From positions 1-13,666 of the forward strand of contig JAITET010000035.1 in the NCBI GenBank assembly GCA_031281895.1: a stretch of 13,666 nucleotides of DNA. The letters run 5' to 3'. The DNA comes from Puniceicoccales bacterium. Its GTDB lineage: Bacteria; Verrucomicrobiota; Verrucomicrobiia; Opitutales; JAIRKQ01. Below, one piece after another: positions 6,304 to 13,666 of this stretch. How positions within the stretch are numbered: position 1 is the first letter of the stretch; each line of letters starts with the position of its first letter. The notes below the pieces were generated by a model, which saw nothing but the letters and a program-made list of their open reading frames with translations, was not told the origin of the DNA and did not search any database. The position numbers were made by a program, and so were the translations under genes.

Positions 6304-7188
6304 TCATCGCAATATAATTTTTTCATCTATGGGAATCTGCTTTTTGAACCATGTTTTTTGCTTTTTGACTAATTTTAAAGTGTTTTGCGAAATTTTATCG
6401 ACCAAAGCATCTTCGGTCGTACTATTTTGGAGCCAATTTATTGTTTCGCGATATCCTATCGCATTTTTTGCACTATCACTCAATTGGTTGTAGTTAGACA
6501 GTAAAAATTTTACCTCATCGATTAACCCTCCGTATAACATTTTTTTTGTCCGTTCCCATATGCGTAGTCTTAGATCTTCCTGGCTCCTTTCCAATAGGAT
6601 TGTGTGTTTTTGATATTGTTTGAATGGGGAATCTAGGGATGCGAAATTGCTTTGTACCGCATCGAATGTTTTGCCACATGCTAGACATCTTTTTAGGGCG
6701 GATATTACTCGCCTTGGGTTTTTCATATCAATGGGCGGACATATCCCATCGTTGGTTGAAATTAGCATTGCGACTAACTTTTCAAAGCCAAAGTTAGCAT
6801 AGATGGAATTGACCAAATCGTTAACATTGCGTGGAATTTTTATGCCGTCGACAACGGGGTGATAAAAGGATTTCAAATAAAATCCAGACCCCCCTACCAC
6901 CACTACATTCTTTCTAGAAGAAACTATGGAGTCAATTGCTTTTTTGGCCGCTTCGACGAACATTGAGACATCAAATTTTTCAGACGGTTCCACCAAATCC
7001 ACGCAATGATGTTCAATTCCCTTCCTATCCACCGGCTTTGGTTTTGCTGTCCCAATGTCCATATGCCTGTATACTAGCAAGGAGTCACACGATACAATTT
7101 CCGCATTATTTTCTATCGCAAAGTTTATCGCATAATCCGTCTTTCCAACGGCTGTGCATCCAGTGATGACATATAATTTACCATCCAT
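6304..7188 (-). CDS. miaA: tRNA dimethylallyltransferase MiaA
   Basis: Transfers a dimethylallyl group to N6 of A37 in tRNAs reading UNN codons, in the cytoplasm. Residues below are from the ATG at 7188 (294 residues, usual length). The P-loop is GCTAVGKT, with Cys in place of the usual Pro. It is followed by SCDSLLVYRHMDIGTAKP (substrate Asp and the DIGTAKP signature), HHCVDLVEPSEKFDV, VVGGSGFYLK, the NPRRVISALKR motif and AIGYRETINWL. All are MiaA landmarks. A TTG at 7197 would add MIS and overlap the lptD stop as TTGA, while the ATG lies 5 bases beyond that stop. Either way the gene is translationally adjacent to lptD. No obvious Shine-Dalgarno sequence is present, which fits coupling. The Pro-to-Cys change in the P-loop is conservative in position and unlikely to abolish activity. 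Confidence 0.93.
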   Translation of the reverse strand: MDGKLYVITGCTAVGKTDYAINFAIENNAEIVSCDSLLVYRHMDIGTAKPKPVDRKGIEHHCVDLVEPSEKFDVSMFVEAAKKAIDSIVSSRKNVVVVGGSGFYLKSFYHPVVDGIKIPRNVNDLVNSIYANFGFEKLVAMLISTNDGICPPIDMKNPRRVISALKRCLACGKTFDAVQSNFASLDSPFKQYQKHTILLERSQEDLRLRIWERTKKMLYGGLIDEVKFLLSNYNQLSDSAKNAIGYRETINWLQNSTTEDALVDKISQNTLKLVKKQKTWFKKQIPIDEKIILR

Positions 7189-7193
7189 GGATA

Positions 7194-9326
7194 TCAAAAG
7201 TCCAACAATTTTAAATGCCAGTCGAACTGAAGGTGATCTTCACGTTTTACGTGTGTTCGTGTGGTGATCCCTACATTGATTAACCACGAATTCCACAGCG
7301 TACTGGACAAACTAAATCTTTGCTGTGAAAATTTGTGAATCCTTGCATTGTATTGGGATTCAATTGAAATAGATGTTTGAGATGATAGATTAAAAGTAAA
7401 AAATAATCCATACTGCTCAGTCGATTTTTGAGAGTTTGCTCCGTCAAATTTTAAATAATTGGTAGAAAATGCTAGTTTCCAAAAATCGGCATCTTTTATG
7501 ACGGTTGCGGTTTTTAATTCGTGCAGATGTAATTTTGCCAGATCAATCCTGCTCTGGATGTCGAAACTAAACCATGATGCCGGGTATATACCAACCGTTA
7601 GATGGGTATCGGGGAATTTTTTTTGGTAAGCCTGCTTAAAGTTATCGTAATTTCTGGCAAAGAGTATGTCTTGGAACACATCCATTCGCATCAACTGTTT
7701 TGGAACGTAGGATCCAGATTGGGTATATAGGCCATTCTTTATGCCCAATCGCACCATATTTTGCCGCTGTATGTCATCCACATTGCGCATATCGTCCAAA
7801 TCTATCGGAGGAATTTCCACACTAAAGCATTCTCCATGAAACTTTGGGATTTTGGTACTCCTATTGCCCGATGGAATCATACGGTATTGTATGATTGGAT
7901 TCATGACATGTTTTAATCCATTTATGCCAAAAGTTTCGTTGGCATAGTCGGATCGTCCGGTGATTTTCATGTCAATGTCAAATCCACATTGCAGGATGTT
8001 CTTCCCATATGTTTTCCCATCAATGTTGCGATCATATATCAATGTCCGCGTACCAAAAATTGGTTTTGTCGTGAGAAAATTTTTGTATCCCAACGGCAAA
8101 GATATCCCATAGTAAATATCCGCACGGGAAACACCTGTGACACCGTACAAATCCTTGTTACGGTTGTGTAACCTAACGGCACCTAGATGGGCGTTATGTA
8201 TTAGCTTTGTGTCGAGCAATTTGGTTGGCAAATAGGCAATCTGCAATTCCGGCATCTGTTGCGTGGTATTATAAAAAGTATTTGGCTCAAATTGTCCAAA
8301 GACTGAAGCGATATAATTTTGTCCCCGGTAGGACATTTCGACAAATGATTCCGGTTGTTGATTCCGGTCATACCAAGCTTTTCTAAAATCCCGTTCGACC
8401 TCGGAATCGCTCAACGTTGTGCTCTTTGCGATTATATCAATTTGATCGTCGTAGTGCTGCCTATGCACAAACTCCAAAAAGTACCTGTTGCGGGGAACGG
8501 GTTCATTTTTTATGTCAAATCCTTTCCGTTCCTCATTTGCCCTATCTTGGATAAACCCGAGTTTGACTTCGGAAGACATTTGATTTTTCTCTGACTCACT
8601 GTCGATTTTCAATGCAGGACCAAACAATATTCCTCGCTTTGTGTAGAAATCCAAAAGCCCACCTACTTTAAGTCCTTTACTTACTCCAAAATAAAAATTG
8701 TTTTGCAGATATACCCCGTTGCTATGATTCAGTCCATAATTTTGTTCCAAATAAAATGGATACGACGAAAGGTCTATTTCCGCACTAGGCAAGTACAATA
8801 TCGTAGCTGATCCAATTTTAAACTTTGTACCTTTTGCCTTGATGGATTGTTCATTCGTTATTTCGAAACTTTTTACAAATACTGATGAAGTAAGTGTCCG
8901 ATCCATAGGACCATGAAATATCTCTGTATTGGTGCCGGTTTGCACATCATTGACCGTGTCTAAATCGATATTTTCAATGTGGAAATAGTAGTTGTGAACC
9001 TTTACTTTACTGTTATTGGCATGTATTAAATCTGAATTCGTATCGTAGGAAATACGATCTGCTACGATGTAAACTTTTCCGTTGTCAATTTTTACATTTC
9101 CCGTGGCAATTGCCATTGCCTGTTCCTTTTGGAATACTATTTCGTCGGCTTGAATGATAAAATTCCCTACCTCAATTCTCGCATTCCCTTCGATAACAAG
9201 CTCTCCCTTGTCAGCAATGTATTCTACCGGCTTATCCGAACTTATCTCAATCGCACAGTGGACAATATTGAAAACAATTAGTAATAGGATCGTTAAAAAT
9301 TTTTTCGACACATTGCCCAATAACAT
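7194..9326 (-). CDS. lptD: LPS-assembly outer-membrane protein LptD (OstA)
   Basis: A 710-residue outer-membrane beta-barrel that inserts lipopolysaccharide into the outer leaflet. Residues 1-25 form a signal peptide: KK, a hydrophobic LTILLLIVFNIV core, then HCA. From about 27 to 130 is an OstA/LptA-like beta-jellyroll with the repeated pattern of LVIEGNARIEVGNFIIQADEI and MAIATGNVKIDNGKVYIVADRI. The rest (about 190-710) is a series of amphipathic strands with alternating aromatic and polar residues, ending in FDWHLKLLDF with a terminal aromatic residue, as in outer-membrane barrels. The ATG at 9326 has GGAAG 7 bases upstream (9334-9338). miaA follows, overlapping or abutting. The mature protein has only two Cys (in LQCGF and GECFS), unlike the four of E. 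coli LptD. A homologous OstA-family protein with another cargo is possible but less likely. Confidence 0.85.
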   Translation of the reverse strand: MLLGNVSKKFLTILLLIVFNIVHCAIEISSDKPVEYIADKGELVIEGNARIEVGNFIIQADEIVFQKEQAMAIATGNVKIDNGKVYIVADRISYDTNSDLIHANNSKVKVHNYYFHIENIDLDTVNDVQTGTNTEIFHGPMDRTLTSSVFVKSFEITNEQSIKAKGTKFKIGSATILYLPSAEIDLSSYPFYLEQNYGLNHSNGVYLQNNFYFGVSKGLKVGGLLDFYTKRGILFGPALKIDSESEKNQMSSEVKLGFIQDRANEERKGFDIKNEPVPRNRYFLEFVHRQHYDDQIDIIAKSTTLSDSEVERDFRKAWYDRNQQPESFVEMSYRGQNYIASVFGQFEPNTFYNTTQQMPELQIAYLPTKLLDTKLIHNAHLGAVRLHNRNKDLYGVTGVSRADIYYGISLPLGYKNFLTTKPIFGTRTLIYDRNIDGKTYGKNILQCGFDIDMKITGRSDYANETFGINGLKHVMNPIIQYRMIPSGNRSTKIPKFHGECFSVEIPPIDLDDMRNVDDIQRQNMVRLGIKNGLYTQSGSYVPKQLMRMDVFQDILFARNYDNFKQAYQKKFPDTHLTVGIYPASWFSFDIQSRIDLAKLHLHELKTATVIKDADFWKLAFSTNYLKFDGANSQKSTEQYGLFFTFNLSSQTSISIESQYNARIHKFSQQRFSLSSTLWNSWLINVGITTRTHVKREDHLQFDWHLKLLDF

Positions 9327-9375
9327 GTATAATCTTCCGCCCTATGGAAATAAAAATCTTTTCCATTAACCATTG

Positions 9376-9381
9376 ATTATA
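9376..9381 (-). promoter_or_regulatory. Candidate -10 box upstream of lptD
   Basis: A perfect TATAAT reads on the minus strand here, about 50 bases before the lptD ATG. No convincing -35 box stands 16-18 bases upstream. The place of a -35 is instead taken by a G/T-rich stretch with a 10-base-period repeat (9394-9410). The gap 9327-9496 contains nothing else that I recognise. Confidence 0.3.
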
Positions 9382-9393
9382 TTAAAAACCAAA

Positions 9394-9410
9394 CCATACC
9401 TATCCATACC
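9394..9410. repeat. Two CCATACC repeats spaced by one helical turn upstream of lptD
   Basis: CCATACC occurs at 9394-9400 and again at 9404-9410, exactly 10 bases apart, just upstream of the candidate lptD -10 box. Helical-turn spacing next to a -10 box that lacks a -35 box is the usual layout of an activator site, but two 7-base copies are weak evidence. Confidence 0.3.
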
Positions 9411-9496
9411 AACCTCCAAAACCGCTATGCAGCAATCCTAACGGGAGAGGCTAGTGTGATACTTTAAAACCGATGATTTTACGATATCCACGCCTA

Positions 9497-10033
9497 TTAT
9501 TTGTCCCTGAACAGGGTCTGTAAAGCCTGGGATCCCTTATCTCCGACTTTAGATGCAACATCGAGAACAATCGACATCTGCGTTACTTCATATTGTATGC
9601 GCATCAAATCTTGCTGCGACAAATCTGGTTTTTTAACCAGTTCCGCTGTCACATCTGCCATGTGGTCTAATTGCCGCTTAACCGAAGACATAAAGTCGGA
9701 TAGCCGGTTCTTATATTCTGTACCGGAAGATTGAGATACTTTCTCTTCCAACCTGTACACGACGTTTGGCATCAACTGCCCAACATCCCTGACGGATTTG
9801 GCAATATTGGGATCGATATTATTCAAAACATTTGCGCTTCGATCCAAACGATTGGCTGCAAAATTAATATTTACATCGGCACTATTCAATGCAACATTGA
9901 ATTTTGCCACATCATCTTGGTTGGCACCCATGGATAGGGAATCAGATAATTTCTGAGGATCCATCTGATCCTCCGCCATAATTTTTCCTATCTGTGCTCG
10001 TAATTTTTCATCGACTATAGCTACTTGATCCAT
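9497..10033 (-). CDS. Putative type III secretion inner-rod protein (YscI/EscI/HrpB family)
   Basis: 178 residues from the ATG at 10033, which has AAGG about 10 bases upstream; a TTG at 10084 would add 17 residues. The C-terminal helix, PDLSQQDLMRIQYEV followed by IVLDVASKVGDKGSQALQTLF, fits the YscI/EscI/PrgJ pattern: L-x-x-Q in the first helix, a V-x-S-K segment, then K-x-x-Q-x-x-x-x-L near the end. DVAKFNVALNSAD near residue 41 resembles the F-x-x-A-L element found earlier in such proteins. These subunits form the rod joining export gate to needle inside the basal body. No signal peptide is seen, as expected for a T3SS substrate. At 178 residues it is longer than most rods (about 100-145). 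It stands alone between rpoD and lptD with no other T3SS gene in the window. A non-T3SS helical protein remains possible. Confidence 0.6.
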   Translation of the reverse strand: MDQVAIVDEKLRAQIGKIMAEDQMDPQKLSDSLSMGANQDDVAKFNVALNSADVNINFAANRLDRSANVLNNIDPNIAKSVRDVGQLMPNVVYRLEEKVSQSSGTEYKNRLSDFMSSVKRQLDHMADVTAELVKKPDLSQQDLMRIQYEVTQMSIVLDVASKVGDKGSQALQTLFRDK

Positions 10034-10098
10034 AGATTTGAACCTTAACTTTTTATAAAAAAAGTCAAGGTTTTTTACAATCAAAAGTGAAATTTTAT

Positions 10099-10104
10099 CC
10101 TCCT
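10099..10104 (-). promoter_or_regulatory. Orphan AGGAGG ribosome-binding-like site upstream of the rod gene
   Basis: A perfect AGGAGG on the minus strand has no ATG, GTG or TTG at normal distance. The in-frame TTG of the rod frame is 14 bases away, and an in-frame ATT (10093-10091) is 5 bases away. The frame is closed by a TAG just upstream (10105-10103). Confidence 0.3.
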
Positions 10105-10119
10105 AGGGGTGTTAAATTG

Positions 10120-10125
10120 TGTCAA
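10120..10125 (-). promoter_or_regulatory. Possible -35 box for the rod gene
   Basis: A perfect TTGACA reads on the minus strand about 90 bases before the rod ATG. The only -10-like match downstream, GATAAA, is 20 bases away and poor, so the promoter is tentative. The gap 10034-10180 holds this, the orphan AGGAGG, and an A/T-only palindrome just after the rpoD stop. Confidence 0.25.
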
Positions 10126-10180
10126 AACATGTTTCGTAAACAGTCTGTGGAAATAGGATGGTTTTTTAAAAAAATTTACA

Positions 10181-11896
10181 TTATTCATCATCCGTAACAA
10201 AATTTTCAAAACCTGGGCCTTCCGATTGTAATTCATTGTCAAAAAAACCATGTAATTGGCGGATTCTTGTTGGATGTCGCATTTTCCTCAAAGCTTTTGC
10301 TTCTATCTGACGAATTCTTTCACGGGTAACATTAAACACTTGCCCTACCTCTTCCAAGGTCCTGCTATACCCATCCCTCAATCCGAAACGTAGCATCAAA
10401 ACCTCCCGTTCCCGTTGGGTTAAACTATCCAAGACGCTGCCTATTTTCTCACGGAGCAAGCTGAAGGCTGTCATATCATACGGATTTTCAGCATTTTTAT
10501 CTTCAATGAAATCTCCGAAACTGGAATCTTCTCCATCGCCAACAGGGTTTTGTAGGGAAATTGGTTGCTGAGCCATTTTCATTATGGCTTGCACTCGATC
10601 GATGGGCATTTTGATTTCTTTTGCCACATCTTCTGCCGTTGGGGAATGGCCTAGTTCTTGTGTTAATTGTTTCTGCACCTGCATGACACGATTTAACGAA
10701 TCTATCATGTGCACAGGAATGCGAATGGTTCTAGCCTGATCTGCGATCGAACGCGTGATGGCCTGGCGTATCCACCAGGTGGCATAGGTTGAAAATTTAT
10801 ATCCCCGGCGATACTCAAATTTTTCAACGGCTTTCATAAGACCCATATTGCCTTCCTGGATAGAATCCAGAAACGATAGTCCACGATTGGTATATTTCTT
10901 CGCAATGCTAATAACAAGCCGTAGATTGGCTTCCACCATTGCCCGTTTTGCCTTATACGCTTCGCCCATGTGAAACTTAAATGCTTTTACAATCTCAACC
11001 AAACGCTTGGGGTCGACCTCATGCTTGATCTCAAACTTTTTCAAAGCCTTATTAATTCTATCAATTGTTTCTATTTGAGACTTGTCTCCGTTGACTAGAG
11101 CTTTATTGGCCCGTTCCAGATCGGCATATAGTTGATTAATTTGGCGAACATCTGGACGTAATTTTGCCAGTGGTTCTTCGAAAATTTTCATTTTGAAACA
11201 AAAACGCTTTAGGACGGTTTTTAGTTGGGTTTGAAATTGTTTCAGCCGTGCCTCGATGGGTTTGATTTTTCCTTCGTCCGCCATTTCCTTAGCTTCCTGA
11301 TATGCTTTCCAAGATTCTTTTACCTTTGCAAATAACATTTTGCTATCCTGTACGGCACGGGCTAGCATTGAATAATAGGCCTCCCGACTCTCTATTTTTT
11401 TATCGAGAACTATGCGATCAAATCGTTCCTCCCGGCAAAGTAATTTTTCTGCCAAATCAATTTGAAATTCTGCCGTCAAATGAACAGAAAACAATTCATC
11501 CTGTGCACGTAATTCTTCCCTTTCAATTGTTTTGGAAATAGCCACCTCTTCGGTACGTGTAAGCAATGGGACTTGGCCCATCTGGCGGAGATACATACGA
11601 ACAGGATCCTCAATATTCTCACCGGATGGCGAAACAGGTTCTGCCATTTCTTCTTCGACTTTATTCCGGTACTGTTCGGCCTCTTCAGTATCCAAAATCT
11701 CAATGTTGAGATTTTCTAAAATATTGATAATGTTTTCAGCTTCTTTTGGATTAGCTAGAGCTCCCGGCAGTGCTTCATTGATATCTTGCAAAGATACATA
11801 CCCTCTTTGCCGTGCCAATCGTATGAGGGATTGTATCCTTGCATTGGCGTCTGCTACCGGCTCGACTTCAGGATTGTTTTTTTCGTGCTTTGTCAT
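10181..11896 (-). CDS. rpoD: Primary RNA polymerase sigma factor RpoD (sigma-70)
   Basis: A 571-residue housekeeping sigma factor that directs RNA polymerase to -35/-10 promoters. Region 1.1 spans about residues 18-75 ([20 protein letters not shown]), region 1.2 about 95-130 ([18 protein letters not shown]), then a shortened, charged, helical non-conserved region to about 315. Region 2 (about 316-400) includes [20 protein letters not shown], the -10 recognition helix [20 protein letters not shown] and TIRIPVHM. Region 3 runs about 401-475. Region 4 (about 485-550) contains [20 protein letters not shown], the -35 helix, and ends [12 protein letters not shown]. Length and wording match primary sigmas of Verrucomicrobiota and Chlamydiota. 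It starts 8 bases after the dnaG stop in an A-rich spacer with no Shine-Dalgarno sequence, so it probably depends on coupling to dnaG. Region 2.2 has Ser345 where Leu is usual (FLDSIQEGN). Confidence 0.97.
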   Translation of the reverse strand: MTKHEKNNPEVEPVADANARIQSLIRLARQRGYVSLQDINEALPGALANPKEAENIINILENLNIEILDTEEAEQYRNKVEEEMAEPVSPSGENIEDPVRMYLRQMGQVPLLTRTEEVAISKTIEREELRAQDELFSVHLTAEFQIDLAEKLLCREERFDRIVLDKKIESREAYYSMLARAVQDSKMLFAKVKESWKAYQEAKEMADEGKIKPIEARLKQFQTQLKTVLKRFCFKMKIFEEPLAKLRPDVRQINQLYADLERANKALVNGDKSQIETIDRINKALKKFEIKHEVDPKRLVEIVKAFKFHMGEAYKAKRAMVEANLRLVISIAKKYTNRGLSFLDSIQEGNMGLMKAVEKFEYRRGYKFSTYATWWIRQAITRSIADQARTIRIPVHMIDSLNRVMQVQKQLTQELGHSPTAEDVAKEIKMPIDRVQAIMKMAQQPISLQNPVGDGEDSSFGDFIEDKNAENPYDMTAFSLLREKIGSVLDSLTQREREVLMLRFGLRDGYSRTLEEVGQVFNVTRERIRQIEAKALRKMRHPTRIRQLHGFFDNELQSEGPGFENFVTDDE

Positions 11897-11904
11897 TATT
11901 TTTT

Positions 11905-13666
11905 TTACAATTGAATAATTTGCGGTGGGTGATTTAACATTTTACGCAAGTTTAGTCTGCATTCCTGTAAGGTTCTTATACTATTGCTTTCGTCAAGAGA
12001 AATTTTCCGAAAATTATCATTAACTCTATTAATTTCTTCCCCGATGAAATTTGAATGAAGTTTGCGCAGGCATAAGTTTGCAATGGCTAAGTGGTCACAT
12101 TCTTCGTCGAAATCAGCCAACGAAAAATATATCAAATTCTTTTCATCATCCGAAAATAATGGCGACCCTTCCAATTTAGCAATCCCCTCCCATGTATGCT
12201 CTTTAATTTCATTTAGAATTTTTAGCAATACTTTTCCTTCACAGGATGTTAAATTTTGTAAAAATGGCTGTTCGTAGAAATCCAATATTTGTTTCGCTAT
12301 TCCGTCATTTGACAAAACTATTGCCAACAATTGGTTTTCTGCGGTGGATAATTTTTTATGTGGCATTTCCACTGTCTTATCTACGACAGCCTTTGAGTCT
12401 TTAGTAAAAGGCTTTTTCTGCAAAAATGACTTAAAATCCTGAAAAATCGCATGCCGATCGAGGTCTGTTGCCACCGATAGTTCGTCCAAGTATGATTTTT
12501 GAACGATGGAAGATTCGGCAACGGAAATTATTTCATAGATCCTTTTAAGTGCTTCCACTTTTTCCTGTGCCGTAATATTTTTTTTAACCAACCACCGGTT
12601 CGCCAAGAATTCTATTCCTGTTATGCCAGATCGCTGTAACCCTTGGAACCTATTTTCAAAATCCTCACAAAAATAACTGTCCGGGTCCTGACCTTCCGGT
12701 AGGATGAAAAATTTTACGTCCAGTCCAGCTGCCATTGCCATTGCCAACAAACGTTCCGCTGCCTTTAACCCTGCATTATCACCATCAAGCATACAATTCA
12801 AGCGTACACTATACCGCCGCAAGGTGCTCAATTGGATGTCCGTAACAGCCGTACCCTGGGGAGCGATGGCGGTATGGATGCCATTGTCCCAGCAACGCAT
12901 GGCATCGAATTGCCCTTCGACCATCCAAAAAGTTCCGTTTGGTTCTAGATACTGCCGTGCCCTATCAAGCCCAAATAGTATGCTTCCCTTTTGGAAAATT
13001 TCCGTTGCCGGAGAATTTATATACTTAGCATCGGCAAAATTATTTTGCTGCCCCATGCCATCTACAAATCTCGCCGAGAATCCGACAATTTTCCCTTGAG
13101 TATTTCGGATGGGGATTGTTAGTCGTGAATTAAATCGTCCCATAAATCTACGGGGATCGGTTTCATTTTCTTTGGCATAGAAGATTCCGCTAGCTTTTAT
13201 GGCATCCAAGGAATAGCCAGCCTGGAGTATTTTTTCTATCAGAGCCCTATCATCATTTCCTGCGAAACCTATGCCATTTTCCCTTGCCACATCCAGAGAG
13301 AACTTCCTGTTTTCTACCCAGTACTGCCGAATTTTTTCTCCACAAACATTATTGGCATGGAAATTTTTTACAAAAAAATCGCACACCAATCCATGCAATT
13401 CGAACAATGTTTTTTTTGCATACGGCTTTATTTCAAAAGTTGCTGATTTTTCAAATTCTAGCGGAATATTAAACCGTTCTGCTATCATTTCAACGGCATC
13501 GACGAATGACACGTTCTCTTTTAGCTGTAGGAATCGAAAGATATCACCCGCATTCCCAGAACTAAAACATCGGAACATTTTTTTTGCTGGCATGACGAAA
13601 AATGATGGTGTCTTTTCCTGGTTAAAAGGGCTCAATCCACGCCAATTAACCCCACATCGTTTCAGC
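11905..13666 (-). CDS. dnaG: DNA primase DnaG (5' end beyond window), zinc-ligand-poor
   Basis: 587 codons are at least partly visible; the frame stays open to the window edge, so the true start lies outside. Counting the Leu codon (TTG) at 13635 as 1, residues 1-30 are the CHC2 zinc-finger segment ([22 protein letters not shown]), but only Cys23 of the four ligands remains. Residues about 105-230 are the RNA-polymerase domain ([47 protein letters not shown]). The TOPRIM core is intact: MVEGQFD (E240), APQGTA, and MLDGDNAG (D284, D286), then [11 protein letters not shown]. About 430-576 is a helical C-terminal region, the place of the helicase-binding domain. It makes RNA primers for replication. 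rpoD follows 8 bases after the stop, the conserved macromolecular-synthesis arrangement. Confidence 0.95.
   Translation of the reverse strand, partial: LKRCGVNWRGLSPFNQEKTPSFFVMPAKKMFRCFSSGNAGDIFRFLQLKENVSFVDAVEMIAERFNIPLEFEKSATFEIKPYAKKTLFELHGLVCDFFVKNFHANNVCGEKIRQYWVENRKFSLDVARENGIGFAGNDDRALIEKILQAGYSLDAIKASGIFYAKENETDPRRFMGRFNSRLTIPIRNTQGKIVGFSARFVDGMGQQNNFADAKYINSPATEIFQKGSILFGLDRARQYLEPNGTFWMVEGQFDAMRCWDNGIHTAIAPQGTAVTDIQLSTLRRYSVRLNCMLDGDNAGLKAAERLLAMAMAAGLDVKFFILPEGQDPDSYFCEDFENRFQGLQRSGITGIEFLANRWLVKKNITAQEKVEALKRIYEIISVAESSIVQKSYLDELSVATDLDRHAIFQDFKSFLQKKPFTKDSKAVVDKTVEMPHKKLSTAENQLLAIVLSNDGIAKQILDFYEQPFLQNLTSCEGKVLLKILNEIKEHTWEGIAKLEGSPLFSDDEKNLIYFSLADFDEECDHLAIANLCLRKLHSNFIGEEINRVNDNFRKISLDESNSIRTLQECRLNLRKMLNHPPQIIQL

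Noticed and set aside
9260..9316. LptD signal peptide as a lipoprotein signal (Cys24)
   Set aside because: The residue before the Cys is His, which does not fit a lipobox, and the protein is a barrel with an ordinary signal peptide.
9327..9496. A tRNA or small RNA in the gap before lptD
   Set aside because: No cloverleaf arms, T-loop consensus or terminator hairpin are visible; the stretch is low-complexity G/T-rich on the minus strand.
10157..10180. A/T-only palindrome just after the rpoD stop as an intrinsic terminator
   Set aside because: The stem would be only A-T pairs with almost no loop and no separate T-run after a GC-rich hairpin, so it does not qualify.

Overview
The window looks like the chromosome of a fairly AT-rich, Gram-negative, probably host-associated bacterium of the PVC group. 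My best guess is Verrucomicrobiota, Opitutae/Puniceicoccales-like; Chlamydiota is the alternative. This rests on the domain layout and wording of the 571-residue RpoD and of DnaG, an LptD-type outer-membrane protein (so there is an LPS outer membrane), and a protein that reads as a type III secretion inner-rod subunit. The assignment is by recalled family resemblance, not by a search.

Left part (1-4696, all on the minus strand, reading right to left): a tightly packed Mu-like phage head and packaging operon. In transcription order it holds a gp26-like winged-helix protein, a gp27/DUF3486-like presumed small terminase, the large terminase (gp28-like), the portal (gp29/DUF935), the Mu I-type protease/scaffold, a small capsid cement/decoration-like protein, and the first 13 codons of the next gene, by position probably the major capsid protein. 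Neighbouring genes overlap by 1, 4, 4 and about 11 bases, as expected of one co-translated unit. No F-type (gp30) head-morphogenesis gene lies between portal and protease. No transposase, repressor or other early gene lies between the operon start and the bacterial gene plsC. The segment may therefore be a remnant, a rearranged prophage or a retained head module.

Middle part (4877-9326): plsC on the plus strand, with a well-formed promoter that may give a leaderless mRNA, converges with a DEDDy 3'-5' exonuclease gene. Next come lptD and miaA on the minus strand, with lptD upstream and the two overlapping or abutting, so they are probably co-translated.

Right part (9497-13666, minus strand): dnaG (5' end beyond the window) and rpoD are 8 bases apart, the macromolecular-synthesis-operon pairing. 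They are followed by a stand-alone gene for a YscI/EscI/HrpB-like type III secretion inner-rod protein. DnaG keeps its catalytic TOPRIM acidic residues but has lost three of the four zinc ligands of its CHC2 finger.

Most of the window is recognisable. The items most worth a second look are the lone T3SS rod gene beside rpoD, the zinc-ligand-poor primase, and the edge-located, F-less Mu-like head module with a short gp27 and a Cys-bearing gp26-like protein. No gap between genes exceeds 180 bases. I saw no tRNA, rRNA, CRISPR array or insertion sequence.
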